This document shows, piece after piece, positions 37,474-45,053 of a stretch of DNA of 64,000 bases. The translations under genes were made by a program, and so were the position numbers. Source of the DNA: Caulobacter rhizosphaerae. GTDB lineage: Bacteria; Pseudomonadota; Alphaproteobacteria; Caulobacterales; Caulobacteraceae. How positions within the stretch are numbered: position 1 is the first letter of the stretch; each line of letters starts with the position of its first letter. The stretch is taken from NCBI RefSeq assembly GCF_010977555.1, contig NZ_CP048815.1:3278501-3342500 (forward strand), written 5' to 3'. The notes below the pieces were generated by a model, which ran no database searches, was not told the origin of the DNA, and worked only from the letters and a program-made list of their open reading frames with translations.

Positions 37474-38288
37474 CGGGCCGCGCCCAGCAATTGGGTGCTC
37501 TGCACGCCGCCGCCCGGGGTCATCCAGTCAACGCGCCAGCCCGCGGCGGTCAGGGTCGAGGACGCCGGTCCGCCCCGGGGCGGCGTGGGCGGAGCGACGT
37601 CGACGACCACCTGCTGCTCGCCGCCCTCGCCCGCGACCTGGATCACGTGGGTTCCACCGGCCAGCGGCTGGTCGAGCGAGATCGAGAAACGGCCGTCCTC
37701 GCCGACCTTGCCCTCGCCCCGTGTGACACGGTCGACGCGCACGCCCAGACCCGCGCCGGGCGCGCCGACGCCGGAGATCACGCCTCCGCCGCTGCGGTCA
37801 TAGTCGATCGCCAGGATGCGGGGCGACGGCGAGCTCTGGCCCATCACCTCCGCGCCCGCCCCGGCCCGCAGCAGCACCGCCGCCCCGCTGGGCGCGACCA
37901 TCAGATAGCCCTGGGCCTGGACGGTGCGTCCGTCCATGGTCATCGACAGGCCGTAGAGCCGGGGTTCGGCGGCCAGGGGCGCCACCAGCCGCCAGGCGCC
38001 CGCCGCATCGGCCTTGCCCAGCAGTGCCTCGCCGGTCGGCGCGCCCAGCCGCACGCTGGCCAGGGGCTCGGCCTGTCCCGACAACGCCACGGCGTCGCCC
38101 TGGCGGACCGCCGACACCAGGCTGGGCGGCTTCAGATAGCTGTCCCGCGACGAAACCTGCTCGATCTTGGCGGTCGCCGGATCGCGCCGCCAACCCTTGT
38201 CGTCGCGCCCGCAGGCGCCCAGCGCCAGCAGGGCCAGCACCGCGACGGCGCAGGTCGACTTGAAACCGATCTCGCGAATCCTGATCAT
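37470..38288 (-). CDS. Lipoprotein of unknown function
   Basis: 272 residues. A signal peptide with lipobox LALGAC (about residues 21-26) starts the protein, followed by a beta-rich, Gly-rich secreted region with Ig-like features (LSGQAEPLASVRLGAPTGEAL, GVGAPGAGLGVRVDRVTRGEG, FSISLDQPLAGGTHVIQVAGEG). The stop overlaps the start of the Atm1-type transporter by 4 bp, so the two are translationally coupled. A periplasmic adaptor role for the exporter is only inference. Confidence 0.75.
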   Translation of the reverse strand: MIRIREIGFKSTCAVAVLALLALGACGRDDKGWRRDPATAKIEQVSSRDSYLKPPSLVSAVRQGDAVALSGQAEPLASVRLGAPTGEALLGKADAAGAWRLVAPLAAEPRLYGLSMTMDGRTVQAQGYLMVAPSGAAVLLRAGAGAEVMGQSSPSPRILAIDYDRSGGGVISGVGAPGAGLGVRVDRVTRGEGKVGEDGRFSISLDQPLAGGTHVIQVAGEGGEQQVVVDVAPPTPPRGGPASSTLTAAGWRVDWMTPGGGVQSTQLLGAAR

Positions 38289-38403
38289 GGCGTATCCAAC
38301 GGCCGACGACGCCCCGACGGCCCGCTTCTTGGCTGTTCACGTGCGGCGCGCCGCCCTTGGAGACAAGGACCGGCGCGCTGTTTATTTTCTGGAGTGGACG
38401 ACG

Positions 38404-39042
38404 ATGACCGACCTGTCCAGCGGCCAAGCCGCCGTCGCGGAGCCCGCCGCGGCCGCCAAGGCCGTCTGCGTCTATTGCGGCTCGTCGAACACGGCCGACC
38501 CGGCGTTCCTGGAAGCGGCGTTCCAGATCGGCGGCGACTTCGCCAGGGCCGGCCTGAAACTGGTCTATGGCGGCGGCGGCGTGGGGCTGATGGGCGCGGC
38601 CGCGCGGGGCGCCCACGCGGCCGGCGGACGGGTGCTGGGCATCATCCCCAAGTTCCTGCGCGGCCGCGAGCAGCCGTTCGACGACGTCGAGACTGTGATC
38701 GTCACCTCGATGCATGAGCGCAAGATGATGATGTTCGAGCGATCGGACGCCTTCGTGGTGCTGCCCGGCGGCATCGGCACCCTGGAGGAGATCATCGAAC
38801 TCCTGTCCTGGCGGCGCCTGGACCTGCACCGCAAGCCGATCGTCTTCCACAATCCCGGCGGCTTCTGGGACCCGCTGTTCGCCCTGCTGCGCCACACCAT
38901 CGACCAGGGCCTGACTCCACCCTCCCTGGCGGACTGCTGGCGGGTGGCGGAGAAGGCGGGCGACATCACGCCGACTCTGCTTGCCTGGCTGGCGGAAACC
39001 GGCGGTGAAGACGCCGCGTCAAACGTTCGTTTGTTGACTTAG
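38404..39042 (+). CDS. LOG-family nucleotide phosphoribohydrolase
   Basis: 212-residue protein with the LOG (Lonely Guy) lysine-decarboxylase-like fold. Signatures are AVCVYCGSSNTADP, LVYGGGGVGLMGAAA, MHERKMMMFERSDAFVVLPGGIGTLEE. LOG enzymes release free bases (cytokinins in plants) from nucleoside monophosphates; in bacteria they probably clean up nucleotides. The ATG at 38404 follows GGAGTGGACG; upstream ORF sequence is out of frame with the divergent lipoprotein and is not supported. Confidence 0.9.
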   Translation: MTDLSSGQAAVAEPAAAAKAVCVYCGSSNTADPAFLEAAFQIGGDFARAGLKLVYGGGGVGLMGAAARGAHAAGGRVLGIIPKFLRGREQPFDDVETVIVTSMHERKMMMFERSDAFVVLPGGIGTLEEIIELLSWRRLDLHRKPIVFHNPGGFWDPLFALLRHTIDQGLTPPSLADCWRVAEKAGDITPTLLAWLAETGGEDAASNVRLLT

Positions 39043-39056
39043 TTGCAAAACGCAAC
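39042..39056. promoter_or_regulatory. GTTGC-N5-GCAAC palindrome upstream of the CC_3452-like gene
   Basis: Perfect 5-bp arms (GTTGC AAAAC GCAAC) directly after the LOG stop codon. They overlap the spacer of a possible promoter (TTGACT at 39034-39039). It lies about 60 bp before the secreted-protein start. This is a repressor site candidate for that gene; the regulator is unknown. Confidence 0.3.
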
Positions 39057-39114
39057 CAATTGTATCCGAAGCCGGCCTCCCAGTGTCGGCGTTAGGGGAT
39101 TACAGGAAACAAGC

Positions 39115-39429
39115 ATGCGTATCTTAATGACCGCGCTGGTCGCGGCCTCCGCCCTGTCCACTGCTGGTATGGCGACCAGCGCCTTCGCCGCCGAAGGCGC
39201 GGTTCTCAAGCTGAAGGCGCCCAGCAAGGCGCCCACCCTGATCCAGGACGGCGCCATGTGGCGCTGCAACGGCGACGTCTGCGCCGCCCCTCAGGTCAAG
39301 TCCCTGCCGATCGGCCGCGCCTGCCGCAAGGTCGCCGCCGAGCTCGGCCCGATCGTCAGCTTCAACTATCGCGGCCAGGACCTGGACGCCGCCGGCCTCG
39401 CCGACTGCAATACGGTCGCCAAGTCGTAA
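39115..39429 (+). CDS. CC_3452-type small secreted protein
   Basis: 104 residues. A signal peptide (LMTALVAASALSTAGMATSA) is followed by AMWRCNGDVCAAPQVKSLPIG, then RACRKVAAELGPIVSF and LDAAGLADCNTVAKS. The CNGDVC pair plus two later cysteines match the conserved cysteine pattern of an alphaproteobacterial secreted family (CC_3452 type) of unknown role. The ATG at 39115 follows AGGAAAC. A terminator follows the stop. Confidence 0.78.
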   Translation: MRILMTALVAASALSTAGMATSAFAAEGAVLKLKAPSKAPTLIQDGAMWRCNGDVCAAPQVKSLPIGRACRKVAAELGPIVSFNYRGQDLDAAGLADCNTVAKS

Positions 39430-39459
39430 GCCAGCACGGCTGTTCCAAACGTGAGACAG

Positions 39460-39491
39460 GGGCGGACCGCCAAGCGCGGCCGCCCTTTTTT
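39460..39491 (+). terminator. Rho-independent terminator
   Basis: GGGCGGACCGC pairs with GCGGCCGCCC with one bulged base, and the hairpin is followed by TTTTTT. It lies 30 bp after the CC_3452-type gene. Confidence 0.75.
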
Positions 39492-39556
39492 CTGCTCCAA
39501 ATCTTTTCCTACGCATCGCTCTTGCGGAAACCGGTCTCCACGTTCCGCGCCAAGCT

Positions 39557-39679
39557 CTATTTCCGGCCGGACGGCTTGGGCTCGGCGACGGGCGGCTTCG
39601 GTGGGTGCCTTCCCCCGACCAGCATCCCGCCCATCAGGGCGAAGGACAGCATGGCGTGGCTCATTCTCGATACGTTCAT
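39557..39679 (-). CDS. Possible 40-residue small membrane protein
   Basis: Short ORF encoding MNVSRMSHAMLSFALMGGM followed by a Pro-rich tail (HPPKPPVAEPKPSGRK), i.e. one hydrophobic segment and a polar end. GGGAGA lies about 9 nt before the ATG. It sits in an otherwise empty interval between two terminators (39460-39491 and 39820-39854). There is no homologue I recognise, so this is a candidate only. Confidence 0.35.
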   Translation of the reverse strand: MNVSRMSHAMLSFALMGGMLVGGRHPPKPPVAEPKPSGRK

Positions 39680-39819
39680 CGGCGGCGTCTCCCGTCAGCG
39701 CGTCGAGACCAAGCATGCGCCGACGGAGGCTCGACGCAACAGGAACAGTCCGAACCCTGACGAAATCCGCACACGGACGAACCCGATCGCCTTGGCGTGC
39801 AAAGCCTTTGTCCGCCAAG

Positions 39820-39854
39820 AAAAAAGCGCCCGCGACGGCGTGTCGCGGGCGCTT
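39820..39854 (-). terminator. Rho-independent terminator after the acyl-CoA dehydrogenase gene
   Basis: Perfect hairpin AAGCGCCCGCGAC / GTCGCGGGCGCTT, followed on the minus strand by a run of Ts. It lies 33 bp past the stop of the acyl-CoA dehydrogenase at 39888. Confidence 0.85.
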
Positions 39855-39887
39855 TCGTCTTCGAGCGTCCCTCGTCCGTAGACGGTG

Positions 39888-41045
39888 TCAGGCCGCCTGG
39901 CTGCTCGCTGGTCCGAACGACAGCGATTCGTAGCGCTTCAGGTGGTGGTCGACCGATCCGAACAGGCCCTCGATGATCGAGGCGCGCTTGAAATAGTGGC
40001 CGATGGCCAGCTCGTCGGTCATGCCCATGCCGCCGTGGATCTGGATGGCGTTCTGGCCCACGAACTTGCAGGCCCGGCCGATGCGGACCTTGGCGGCCGA
40101 GACGGCCTTGGCGCGCTCGTCGTCGCTCTCGTCCAGCTTGATGGTGGCCATGTAGGTCATCGACACGGCCTGCTCGACCTCGATGAACATGTCGACCATC
40201 CGATGCTGCAGCACCTGGAAGTTGGAGATGGCCGTGCCGAACTGCTTGCGCTGCTTGGCGTAATCCAGCGTGCCCTCGTGCAGCTTGCGCAGCACGCCCA
40301 CGGCCTCGGCCCCGACGGCGGCCGTGGCCTCGTCGATCACCTTGTCGACCAGCGGCAGGCCGCCCCCCTCTTCGCCGATCAGGGCGTCGGCCGGGATCGA
40401 GACGTTCTCGAAATAGACCTCCGAAGCGCGGCCGCCGTCGACCGTGGGATAGTCGCGGGTGACGACGCCCGGCAGGCTCTTGTCGATCAGGAACACCGAA
40501 ACCCCGCCGGCGTCGCGTTGCGCGCCGCCCGTGCGGGCCGTGACCACCAGGTGGGTAGCGAACGGCGCGCCGACCACCACGGCCTTGTGGCCGTTCAGGA
40601 CATAGCCCGCGCCATCCTTCCTGGCCGTGGTCTTCAGGTCGCGCCAGGTGTAGCGGGCCTGCGGCTCGGCATAGGCGAAGGCGATGGTCGTGGTCCCGCC
40701 GACGATGCCCTCGATCACCGACGCCGCGCCGGCGTAGCCCGAGTGCTTCATGAAGCCGCCGCCGATCACCACCGTGCCCAGATAGGGCTCGATGACCAGC
40801 GCCTTGCCGAACTCCTCCATGATGATCATGTTGTCGATCGCGCCGCCGCCCAGGCCGCCCAGTTCCTCGCTGAACGAGGCGCCCAGGATGCCGAGCTCCT
40901 CGGCGAAGGCCTTCCAGTAGTCGGCGCGCCATCCGCTCTCGGACGCCACGATCTTGCGGCGGGTCTCGAAGTCGTACTTGTCCTGCAGGAAGCTCGCGAC
41001 CGTGTCGCGAACCATCGACTGCTCTTCGGTGAAGTTGAAGTCCAT
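39888..41045 (-). CDS. Acyl-CoA dehydrogenase family protein (downstream copy)
   Basis: FAD-dependent dehydrogenase of 385 residues, starting MDFNFTEEQSMVRDTVASFLQ. Visible are AFAYAEPQARYTWRDLKT-type substrate-loop sequence, VVVGAPFATHLVVTARTGG, and the C-terminal QIHGGMGMTDELAIGHYFKRA, which is typical of the family and near the ADP-binding tail. It probably works with the related enzyme encoded at 41537-42751, perhaps as a heteromer in lipid or steroid catabolism. A DUF559 gene lies between them. Confidence 0.88.
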   Translation of the reverse strand: MDFNFTEEQSMVRDTVASFLQDKYDFETRRKIVASESGWRADYWKAFAEELGILGASFSEELGGLGGGAIDNMIIMEEFGKALVIEPYLGTVVIGGGFMKHSGYAGAASVIEGIVGGTTTIAFAYAEPQARYTWRDLKTTARKDGAGYVLNGHKAVVVGAPFATHLVVTARTGGAQRDAGGVSVFLIDKSLPGVVTRDYPTVDGGRASEVYFENVSIPADALIGEEGGGLPLVDKVIDEATAAVGAEAVGVLRKLHEGTLDYAKQRKQFGTAISNFQVLQHRMVDMFIEVEQAVSMTYMATIKLDESDDERAKAVSAAKVRIGRACKFVGQNAIQIHGGMGMTDELAIGHYFKRASIIEGLFGSVDHHLKRYESLSFGPASSQAA

Positions 41046-41058
41046 CCCAGGTTTCCTC

Positions 41059-41484
41059 TTATCGCTCCCCTCCCCCTTGCGGGGAGGGGTTGGGGGTGGG
41101 GGAGCCAGCGTCGAGGATCGAGATTACGCGCTGGACGGCGGTATGCGGGTCGTAGATGGCCAACTCGTTTGGAATACGGATGACCGTATAGCCACGCGAT
41201 TCAAGCCAGGATTGGCGGTCGGCGTCACGGGACGCCACGTGGGGCAAGTCGTGAATTCCACCGTCCACCTCGATGATCACACGATGATGGTGGCAGACGA
41301 AGTCCACGACGTAGGGGCCCAGGGAAGACTGGCGGCGAAAGTGCGATCCAGGGATCTCGATCTTTCGCAACGCCTTCCAGAACAGCTTTTCGGCCAGGGT
41401 CGGCTCGCGACGCATTCGACGGGCTGCTCGATCGGCCCGCTCGGATGTGTGCAAAGGTCCTGGCGTTCGTGCTGACACCCCCAC
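41059..41484 (-). CDS. DUF559 (Vsr/restriction-endonuclease-like) protein
   Basis: About 141 residues. The DUF559 core is MRREPTLAEKLFWKALR, HFRRQSSLGPYVVDFVCHHH, RVIIEVDGGIHD and YTVIRIPNELA; it has the D...ExK-like layout (VVDFVC, IIEVDG) of a very-short-patch-repair/restriction nuclease fold. Start is a GTG in the right inverted repeat (41484 or 41478). The last residues GSPTPNPSPQGGGER are encoded by the left inverted repeat. Catalytic activity is inferred, not shown. The gene interrupts a pair of acyl-CoA dehydrogenase genes. Confidence 0.85.
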   Translation of the reverse strand: MGVSARTPGPLHTSERADRAARRMRREPTLAEKLFWKALRKIEIPGSHFRRQSSLGPYVVDFVCHHHRVIIEVDGGIHDLPHVASRDADRQSWLESRGYTVIRIPNELAIYDPHTAVQRVISILDAGSPTPNPSPQGGGER

Positions 41485-41514
41485 CCCCTACCCCTCCCCG
41501 CAAGGGGGAGGGGA
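41066..41514. mobile_element. DUF559 cassette bounded by 37-bp inverted repeats
   Basis: The left repeat 41066-41102 and the right repeat 41478-41514 are reverse complements with one mismatch in 37 bp. Each contains the palindrome CCCCTTGC/GCAAGGGG. The DUF559 gene fills the space between and its ends lie in the repeats. The unit sits between two co-directional acyl-CoA dehydrogenase genes. No transposase is present; a mobile cassette is an inference. Confidence 0.55.
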
Positions 41515-41536
41515 ACTGCAAATGCTCAGGCCTTCA

Positions 41537-42751
41537 TCAAAGCCCCAGCACCATCTTGGCGATGATGTTGCGCTGGATCTCGTTGGAGCCGCCGTAGATC
41601 GAGGTCTTGCGGACGTTGAAATAGGTCGGGGCGGCGCGGTGAGCCCAGTCGGGACCGATCGGGTGGGCGTTGTCGCCGTCGTTCGGGAAGCCGCGGAAGT
41701 ACGGCGCGCCATAGTGGCCGGCCGCCTCCAGCACCAGTTCGGTGATCCGCTGCTGGATCTCGGTGCCCTTGATCTTCAGGACCGAGGATTCCGGACCCGG
41801 CCCCTTGCCCGCCGCCTCGCCGGCGAGGGTGCGCAGTTCGGTGTATTCCAGGGCCGTCAGGTCGATTTCAAGATCCGCGACCTTGCGCTTGAAGGCCGGG
41901 TCGGCCAGCAGGGGCTGGCCGTCGTCGCCCAACTCGGTGGAGGCGATCTGGCGGATGCGCTCGATGCCGCGCTTGGAGCGGGCCACGCCGGCGATGCCGC
42001 TACGCTCGTGGGCCAGCAGGAACTTGGCGCAGGTCCAGCCCTTGTTCTCCTCGTAGATCCGGTTCTCGACCGGCACCTTGACGTTCTCCAGCCAGACCTC
42101 GTTGACCTCGTGCTCGCCGCCCAGGGTGATGATCGGCCGCACGGTCACACCCGGCGACTTCATGTCGATCAGCAGGAACGAGATGCCTTCCTGGATCTTG
42201 GCGTTAGGGTCGGTGCGGACCAGGCAGAAGATCCAGTCGCCGTGCTGGGCCAGGGTGGTCCAGGTCTTCTGGCCGTTGACCAGGTAGTATTCCTTGCCGT
42301 CGTCGCCGGTGAAACGCTCGGCCTTGGTCTTCAGGCTGGCCAGGTCCGACCCGGCGCCCGGCTCCGAATAGCCCTGGGCCCACCAGATGTCGCCCGACAG
42401 GGTCGGCGGCAGGAAGCGTTCCTTCTGCTCGGGGGTGGCGAAGGTGTAGATCACCGGCCCGACCATATTGATGCCGAACGGCAGGATCGGCACGCAGTCG
42501 GCGCGGGCGGTCTCTTCCGACCAGATGTAGCGCTGCACCGAGGTCCAGCCCGGGCCGCCGTACTTCTCCGGCCAGGCCGGCGCCACCCAGCCCTTCTTGG
42601 CCAGGACGCGGTGCCAGGACAGGAAATCCTCCTTGGCCATCTCCTCGCCCTCCTCCTGCTTCTCGCGCAGGCCGGCGGGGTAGTTCTCGGCGATGAAGGC
42701 GCGGACCTCGTCGCGGAACGCGACGTCTTCGGGCGAGAAATCGAGGTTCAT
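41537..42751 (-). CDS. Acyl-CoA dehydrogenase family protein (upstream copy)
   Basis: 404-residue FAD enzyme. It has MNLDFSPEDVAFRDEVRAFI, WPEKYGGPGWTSVQRYIWSEE, the substrate-side YSEPGAGSDLASLKTKAER and KTWTTLAQHGDWIFCLVRTD, and a C-terminal NVRKTSIYGGSNEIQRNII. The Glu-rich SEPGAGSDLA and GGSNEIQRN motifs are classic. The ATG at 42751 follows CGGGAGTCC; the in-frame start at 42781 is weaker. A MerR-type operator candidate lies about 96 bp upstream. Confidence 0.9.
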   Translation of the reverse strand: MNLDFSPEDVAFRDEVRAFIAENYPAGLREKQEEGEEMAKEDFLSWHRVLAKKGWVAPAWPEKYGGPGWTSVQRYIWSEETARADCVPILPFGINMVGPVIYTFATPEQKERFLPPTLSGDIWWAQGYSEPGAGSDLASLKTKAERFTGDDGKEYYLVNGQKTWTTLAQHGDWIFCLVRTDPNAKIQEGISFLLIDMKSPGVTVRPIITLGGEHEVNEVWLENVKVPVENRIYEENKGWTCAKFLLAHERSGIAGVARSKRGIERIRQIASTELGDDGQPLLADPAFKRKVADLEIDLTALEYTELRTLAGEAAGKGPGPESSVLKIKGTEIQQRITELVLEAAGHYGAPYFRGFPNDGDNAHPIGPDWAHRAAPTYFNVRKTSIYGGSNEIQRNIIAKMVLGL

Positions 42752-42846
42752 GGCGGACTCCCGGAAACCGACCCTCTTCAAGGGGCCGTCTTTGGCTTTT
42801 CGGGAGTCACCTTAGAGTTCGAACGGGCGTTTGGAAAGATGACCTT

Positions 42847-42879
42847 AGCGTCAACGTAAACAATGTTCAGGTTGACGCT
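42847..42879. promoter_or_regulatory. AGCGTCAAC...GTTGACGCT inverted repeat upstream of the acyl-CoA dehydrogenase genes
   Basis: Perfect 9-bp arms at 42847-42855 and 42871-42879 with a 15-nt spacer. It lies 96 bp before the ATG. The left half with its flank, read on the minus strand, is TGTTTACGTTGACGC, similar to the TTTACGT-type sites of MerR-family regulators of acyl-CoA catabolism (LiuR type). The regulator is not in the window. Confidence 0.45.
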
Positions 42880-42895
42880 GGAACGGACGGGCCAT

Positions 42896-43001
42896 GCGCC
42901 CTTCGAGGCCCGCTGCGCGGGCGCCTCAGGAAGAGGAATTCAGTGCGAAAGTGGTCCTCATCCTGAGGTGTGAGCCGAAGGCGAGCCTCGAAGGACGCAG
43001 G
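42896..43001. repeat. Second copy of the CCTTCGAGG/CTCAGGATGAGG-type palindromic repeat
   Basis: Outer ends GCGCCCTTCGAGGCCCGC and GCGAGCCTCGAAGGACGCAG, with inner CTCAGGAAGAGG and CCTCATCCTGAGG, match the element at 25871-25981, here more diverged. It separates the CobT-like gene from the upstream acyl-CoA dehydrogenase. Confidence 0.7.
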
Positions 43002-43004
43002 GGG

Positions 43005-43898
43005 TCACCGAACCTCGCAGGCCAGCCGCACCAGGGCCAGGGCCGTCACGCCGCCGACCCCCTCCTCCTCGGCGATGTCCAGGTTGATCAGCGGCCGCTT
43101 GCCCAACGCCTCCAGCAGGCGGGCGTGGCCCTTGGCGGTCCCGACATGGCTGGCCTGGCAGTGGGCGATCAGGGCCGGATCGATCGCGTGCAGCACCGCC
43201 GCGGCGGCGGCGGCGGCGTAGCCGTCCAGCAGGACGGGAATCTTCTGGACCCGGGCGGCCAGGATCGCCCCGACCAGGGCGGCGGTTTCGCGACCGCCCA
43301 GCTGGCGCAGGGCCTGCAGCGGGTCGGACAGGTTGTCCTCGCCGGCGGCGCGGGTCACGGCGGCGGCGACCGGTTCGGGCGCATCGCTCCAGTCCGAAGC
43401 CTCGCCGCCGACCAGGGCCAGGGCGATGGCGCCGGCGGCGCGGTCGGTCTCGGCGGCGATCACGCCGGGGATCAGCAGGTCGGGCTGCTTGGCCAGTGCC
43501 TCCATGCCGAAGGCCATGGTCGCGGCGCATTCCTTCTCGCTCATCGACGCCTTGGCGGCCGCGTCGGGCGTCGGACGGTCGATGGCCAGATCGAAGGCTT
43601 CCAGGCCTGCGCCCTGGACACCGGCGATGCGGCAGACATTGGCCCCGCCGGCGGCCACGGCTTCCAGGCGCTCGCGAGCGTAGCCGCGCGGCCCCACGCC
43701 CTGGCGCGCGCCGGCATACAGGGCGACGACCGGGCGGAGCACGACCGGCGGCGTCTTGCCGGTCCAGGCCGTCAGCCATGCGGAGATCTCGGCCAGACGA
43801 TCACCGCCTTCGAAGGTCGAGGCCGGAGCGGCCGGCGCGTCGGCGGCCAGTTGGCGGATGTCGTCGAAGGGCGAAGCGGCGGGCGAGGAAGCGGTCAT
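43005..43898 (-). CDS. CobT-like nicotinate mononucleotide:base phosphoribosyltransferase family protein
   Basis: 297 residues, shorter than the roughly 340-350 usual for CobT. The family is shown by [18 protein letters not shown] near the start, [20 protein letters not shown] in the middle, [21 protein letters not shown] and LNLD-like [17 protein letters not shown] at the end, where CobT carries its catalytic glutamate loop. Such enzymes prepare the lower ligand nucleotide of cobalamin. There are no other cobalamin genes nearby. The ATG at 43898 is chosen over 43934 by the family N-terminus. Confidence 0.75.
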   Translation of the reverse strand: MTASSPAASPFDDIRQLAADAPAAPASTFEGGDRLAEISAWLTAWTGKTPPVVLRPVVALYAGARQGVGPRGYARERLEAVAAGGANVCRIAGVQGAGLEAFDLAIDRPTPDAAAKASMSEKECAATMAFGMEALAKQPDLLIPGVIAAETDRAAGAIALALVGGEASDWSDAPEPVAAAVTRAAGEDNLSDPLQALRQLGGRETAALVGAILAARVQKIPVLLDGYAAAAAAAVLHAIDPALIAHCQASHVGTAKGHARLLEALGKRPLINLDIAEEEGVGGVTALALVRLACEVR

Positions 43899-43960
43899 GG
43901 GCCGCGGGCTTAAGCCAGACCGCGCCCGATGCAAAGTCCGCTTCGATCCGGTCGGGGGCT

Positions 43961-44326
43961 TCAGGCCCCGGCGGGCGTTGCGACCGAGGCGGTCGACGAC
44001 GTCTCCACCAGCGCCTTGCAGGCTCCGTCGCGCTCGGCGATCAACGACGCCTTGAGGGCGTCCTTGGCCTTGCCGGCCTGGGACTTGGCGGACCGCTCGG
44101 CGGCTTCGACCCGGTCCTGGACCAAGGGATCGCGGCCGCGGCCCTGGGTCTTGACAAAGGCCTGCAACGCCGTCGCGTCCGACGTCCCCAGGTTGGCGGC
44201 CTGGGCCAGGCCAAGGCAGCGCGAAGCCCGCACCAGTTCACTGTCGCTGACGCGATCGGCGGCGAAGGCCGGGGCGGCCGCCGAGGCGGCGAGCGCGGCG
44301 GCGATGGTAAGACCGAGAATACGCAT
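43961..44326 (-). CDS. Secreted Cys-containing protein, paralogue A
   Basis: 121 residues with a signal peptide ([20 protein letters not shown]). The mature part has [21 protein letters not shown] and, near the end, [16 protein letters not shown]. The same pattern, ASRCLGLA and [10 protein letters not shown], occurs in the gene at 44697 (AARCRGLA, AERSGACSAW). The family is not recognised; a disulfide-bonded periplasmic protein is inferred. Confidence 0.7.
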   Translation of the reverse strand: MRILGLTIAAALAASAAAPAFAADRVSDSELVRASRCLGLAQAANLGTSDATALQAFVKTQGRGRDPLVQDRVEAAERSAKSQAGKAKDALKASLIAERDGACKALVETSSTASVATPAGA

Positions 44327-44431
44327 GACGGCTCCTTGTTCTTGGAAGAGAGGTTACAGACGCGATCGACGCGCTGGCGCGCGCCGCGAGCCGCCCTTGC
44401 GCGGTCCGCCTGGAACGGCGACATACGGGAC

Positions 44432-44689
44432 ATGAGCTCGGCCACGCCCCCTAAAGCCCGTGACGAGGACGCCCTGAATTCGGCGCCCCGCCCGCCCCGT
44501 CCGATCGCCACGCCCTGCGTGAAGGTGTGCGCGGTGGATGGGCGGAGCGGCTTCTGCCTGGGTTGCCGGCGAACCCTTCCGGAGATCGCCGGCTGGGCTC
44601 GCTTGAGCGACGAGGAGCGGTCGGCGATCATGGCCGCCCTGCCCCACCGCCCTGACCCGATGGCCGACCTGATGGCCGGCCGGGGCTAG
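44432..44689 (+). CDS. DUF1289-family protein
   Basis: 85-residue protein. [21 protein letters not shown] and [19 protein letters not shown] are the characteristic DUF1289 motif, with four cysteines (TPCVKVC...GFCLGC) that could bind a metal or Fe-S cluster. The role of the family is not known. The start ATG is chosen because the family domain begins after a short leader. It is flanked on both sides by genes on the opposite strand. Confidence 0.85.
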   Translation: MSSATPPKARDEDALNSAPRPPRPIATPCVKVCAVDGRSGFCLGCRRTLPEIAGWARLSDEERSAIMAALPHRPDPMADLMAGRG

Positions 44690-44696
44690 GCGGTCC

Positions 44697-45053
44697 CTAG
44701 TTCGCGGTGTTCATGGCCGCGCCGGTCGCGGCGCCGCCCAGCCACGCCGAGCAAGCCCCGGAACGTTCGGCCAGCAGCTTTTCCTTCTTGGCGCCGTCGG
44801 CCTTGTCGCCTTCCTTCTGCGCGCCCGAGATCTTGTTGTTGGCCGATACGCGGACCGGCAATTCGCGGGCGCCGGTTTCCTGCTTGAGGAACGCGTCGAT
44901 GCCGGCGGTGTCCAGCTTGCCCAAGCCTTCCGAGGCGGCCAAGCCGCGGCATCGGGCGGCTTGCAGGAACTGGGTGTTGCTGACTTCGGCGGCCTGGGCC
45001 GCTCCGGCCAACGCGGAAAGCGCGACGGCGGCGGCGATGATGACCTTCTTCAT
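44697..45053 (-). CDS. Secreted Cys-containing protein, paralogue B
   Basis: 118 residues with a signal peptide (MKKVIIAAAVALSALAGAAQA). The mature part, EVSNTQFLQAARCRGLAASE and KEKLLAERSGACSAWLGGA, has the two-cysteine layout of the protein encoded at 43961, about 370 bp away. The middle Lys/Asp-rich helical segments also match. Function is unknown. The stretch upstream is unusually AT-rich. Confidence 0.72.
   Translation of the reverse strand: MKKVIIAAAVALSALAGAAQAAEVSNTQFLQAARCRGLAASEGLGKLDTAGIDAFLKQETGARELPVRVSANNKISGAQKEGDKADGAKKEKLLAERSGACSAWLGGAATGAAMNTAN

Noticed and set aside
35500..37803. 767-codon plus-strand ORF over the Atm1-type transporter
   Set aside because: Antisense to a transporter with complete motifs; no family resemblance.
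39492..39887. Overlapping ORFs of 120-200 codons between the two terminators
   Set aside because: Composition like random GC-rich frames; only the 40-codon ORF at 39557 has a plausible start.
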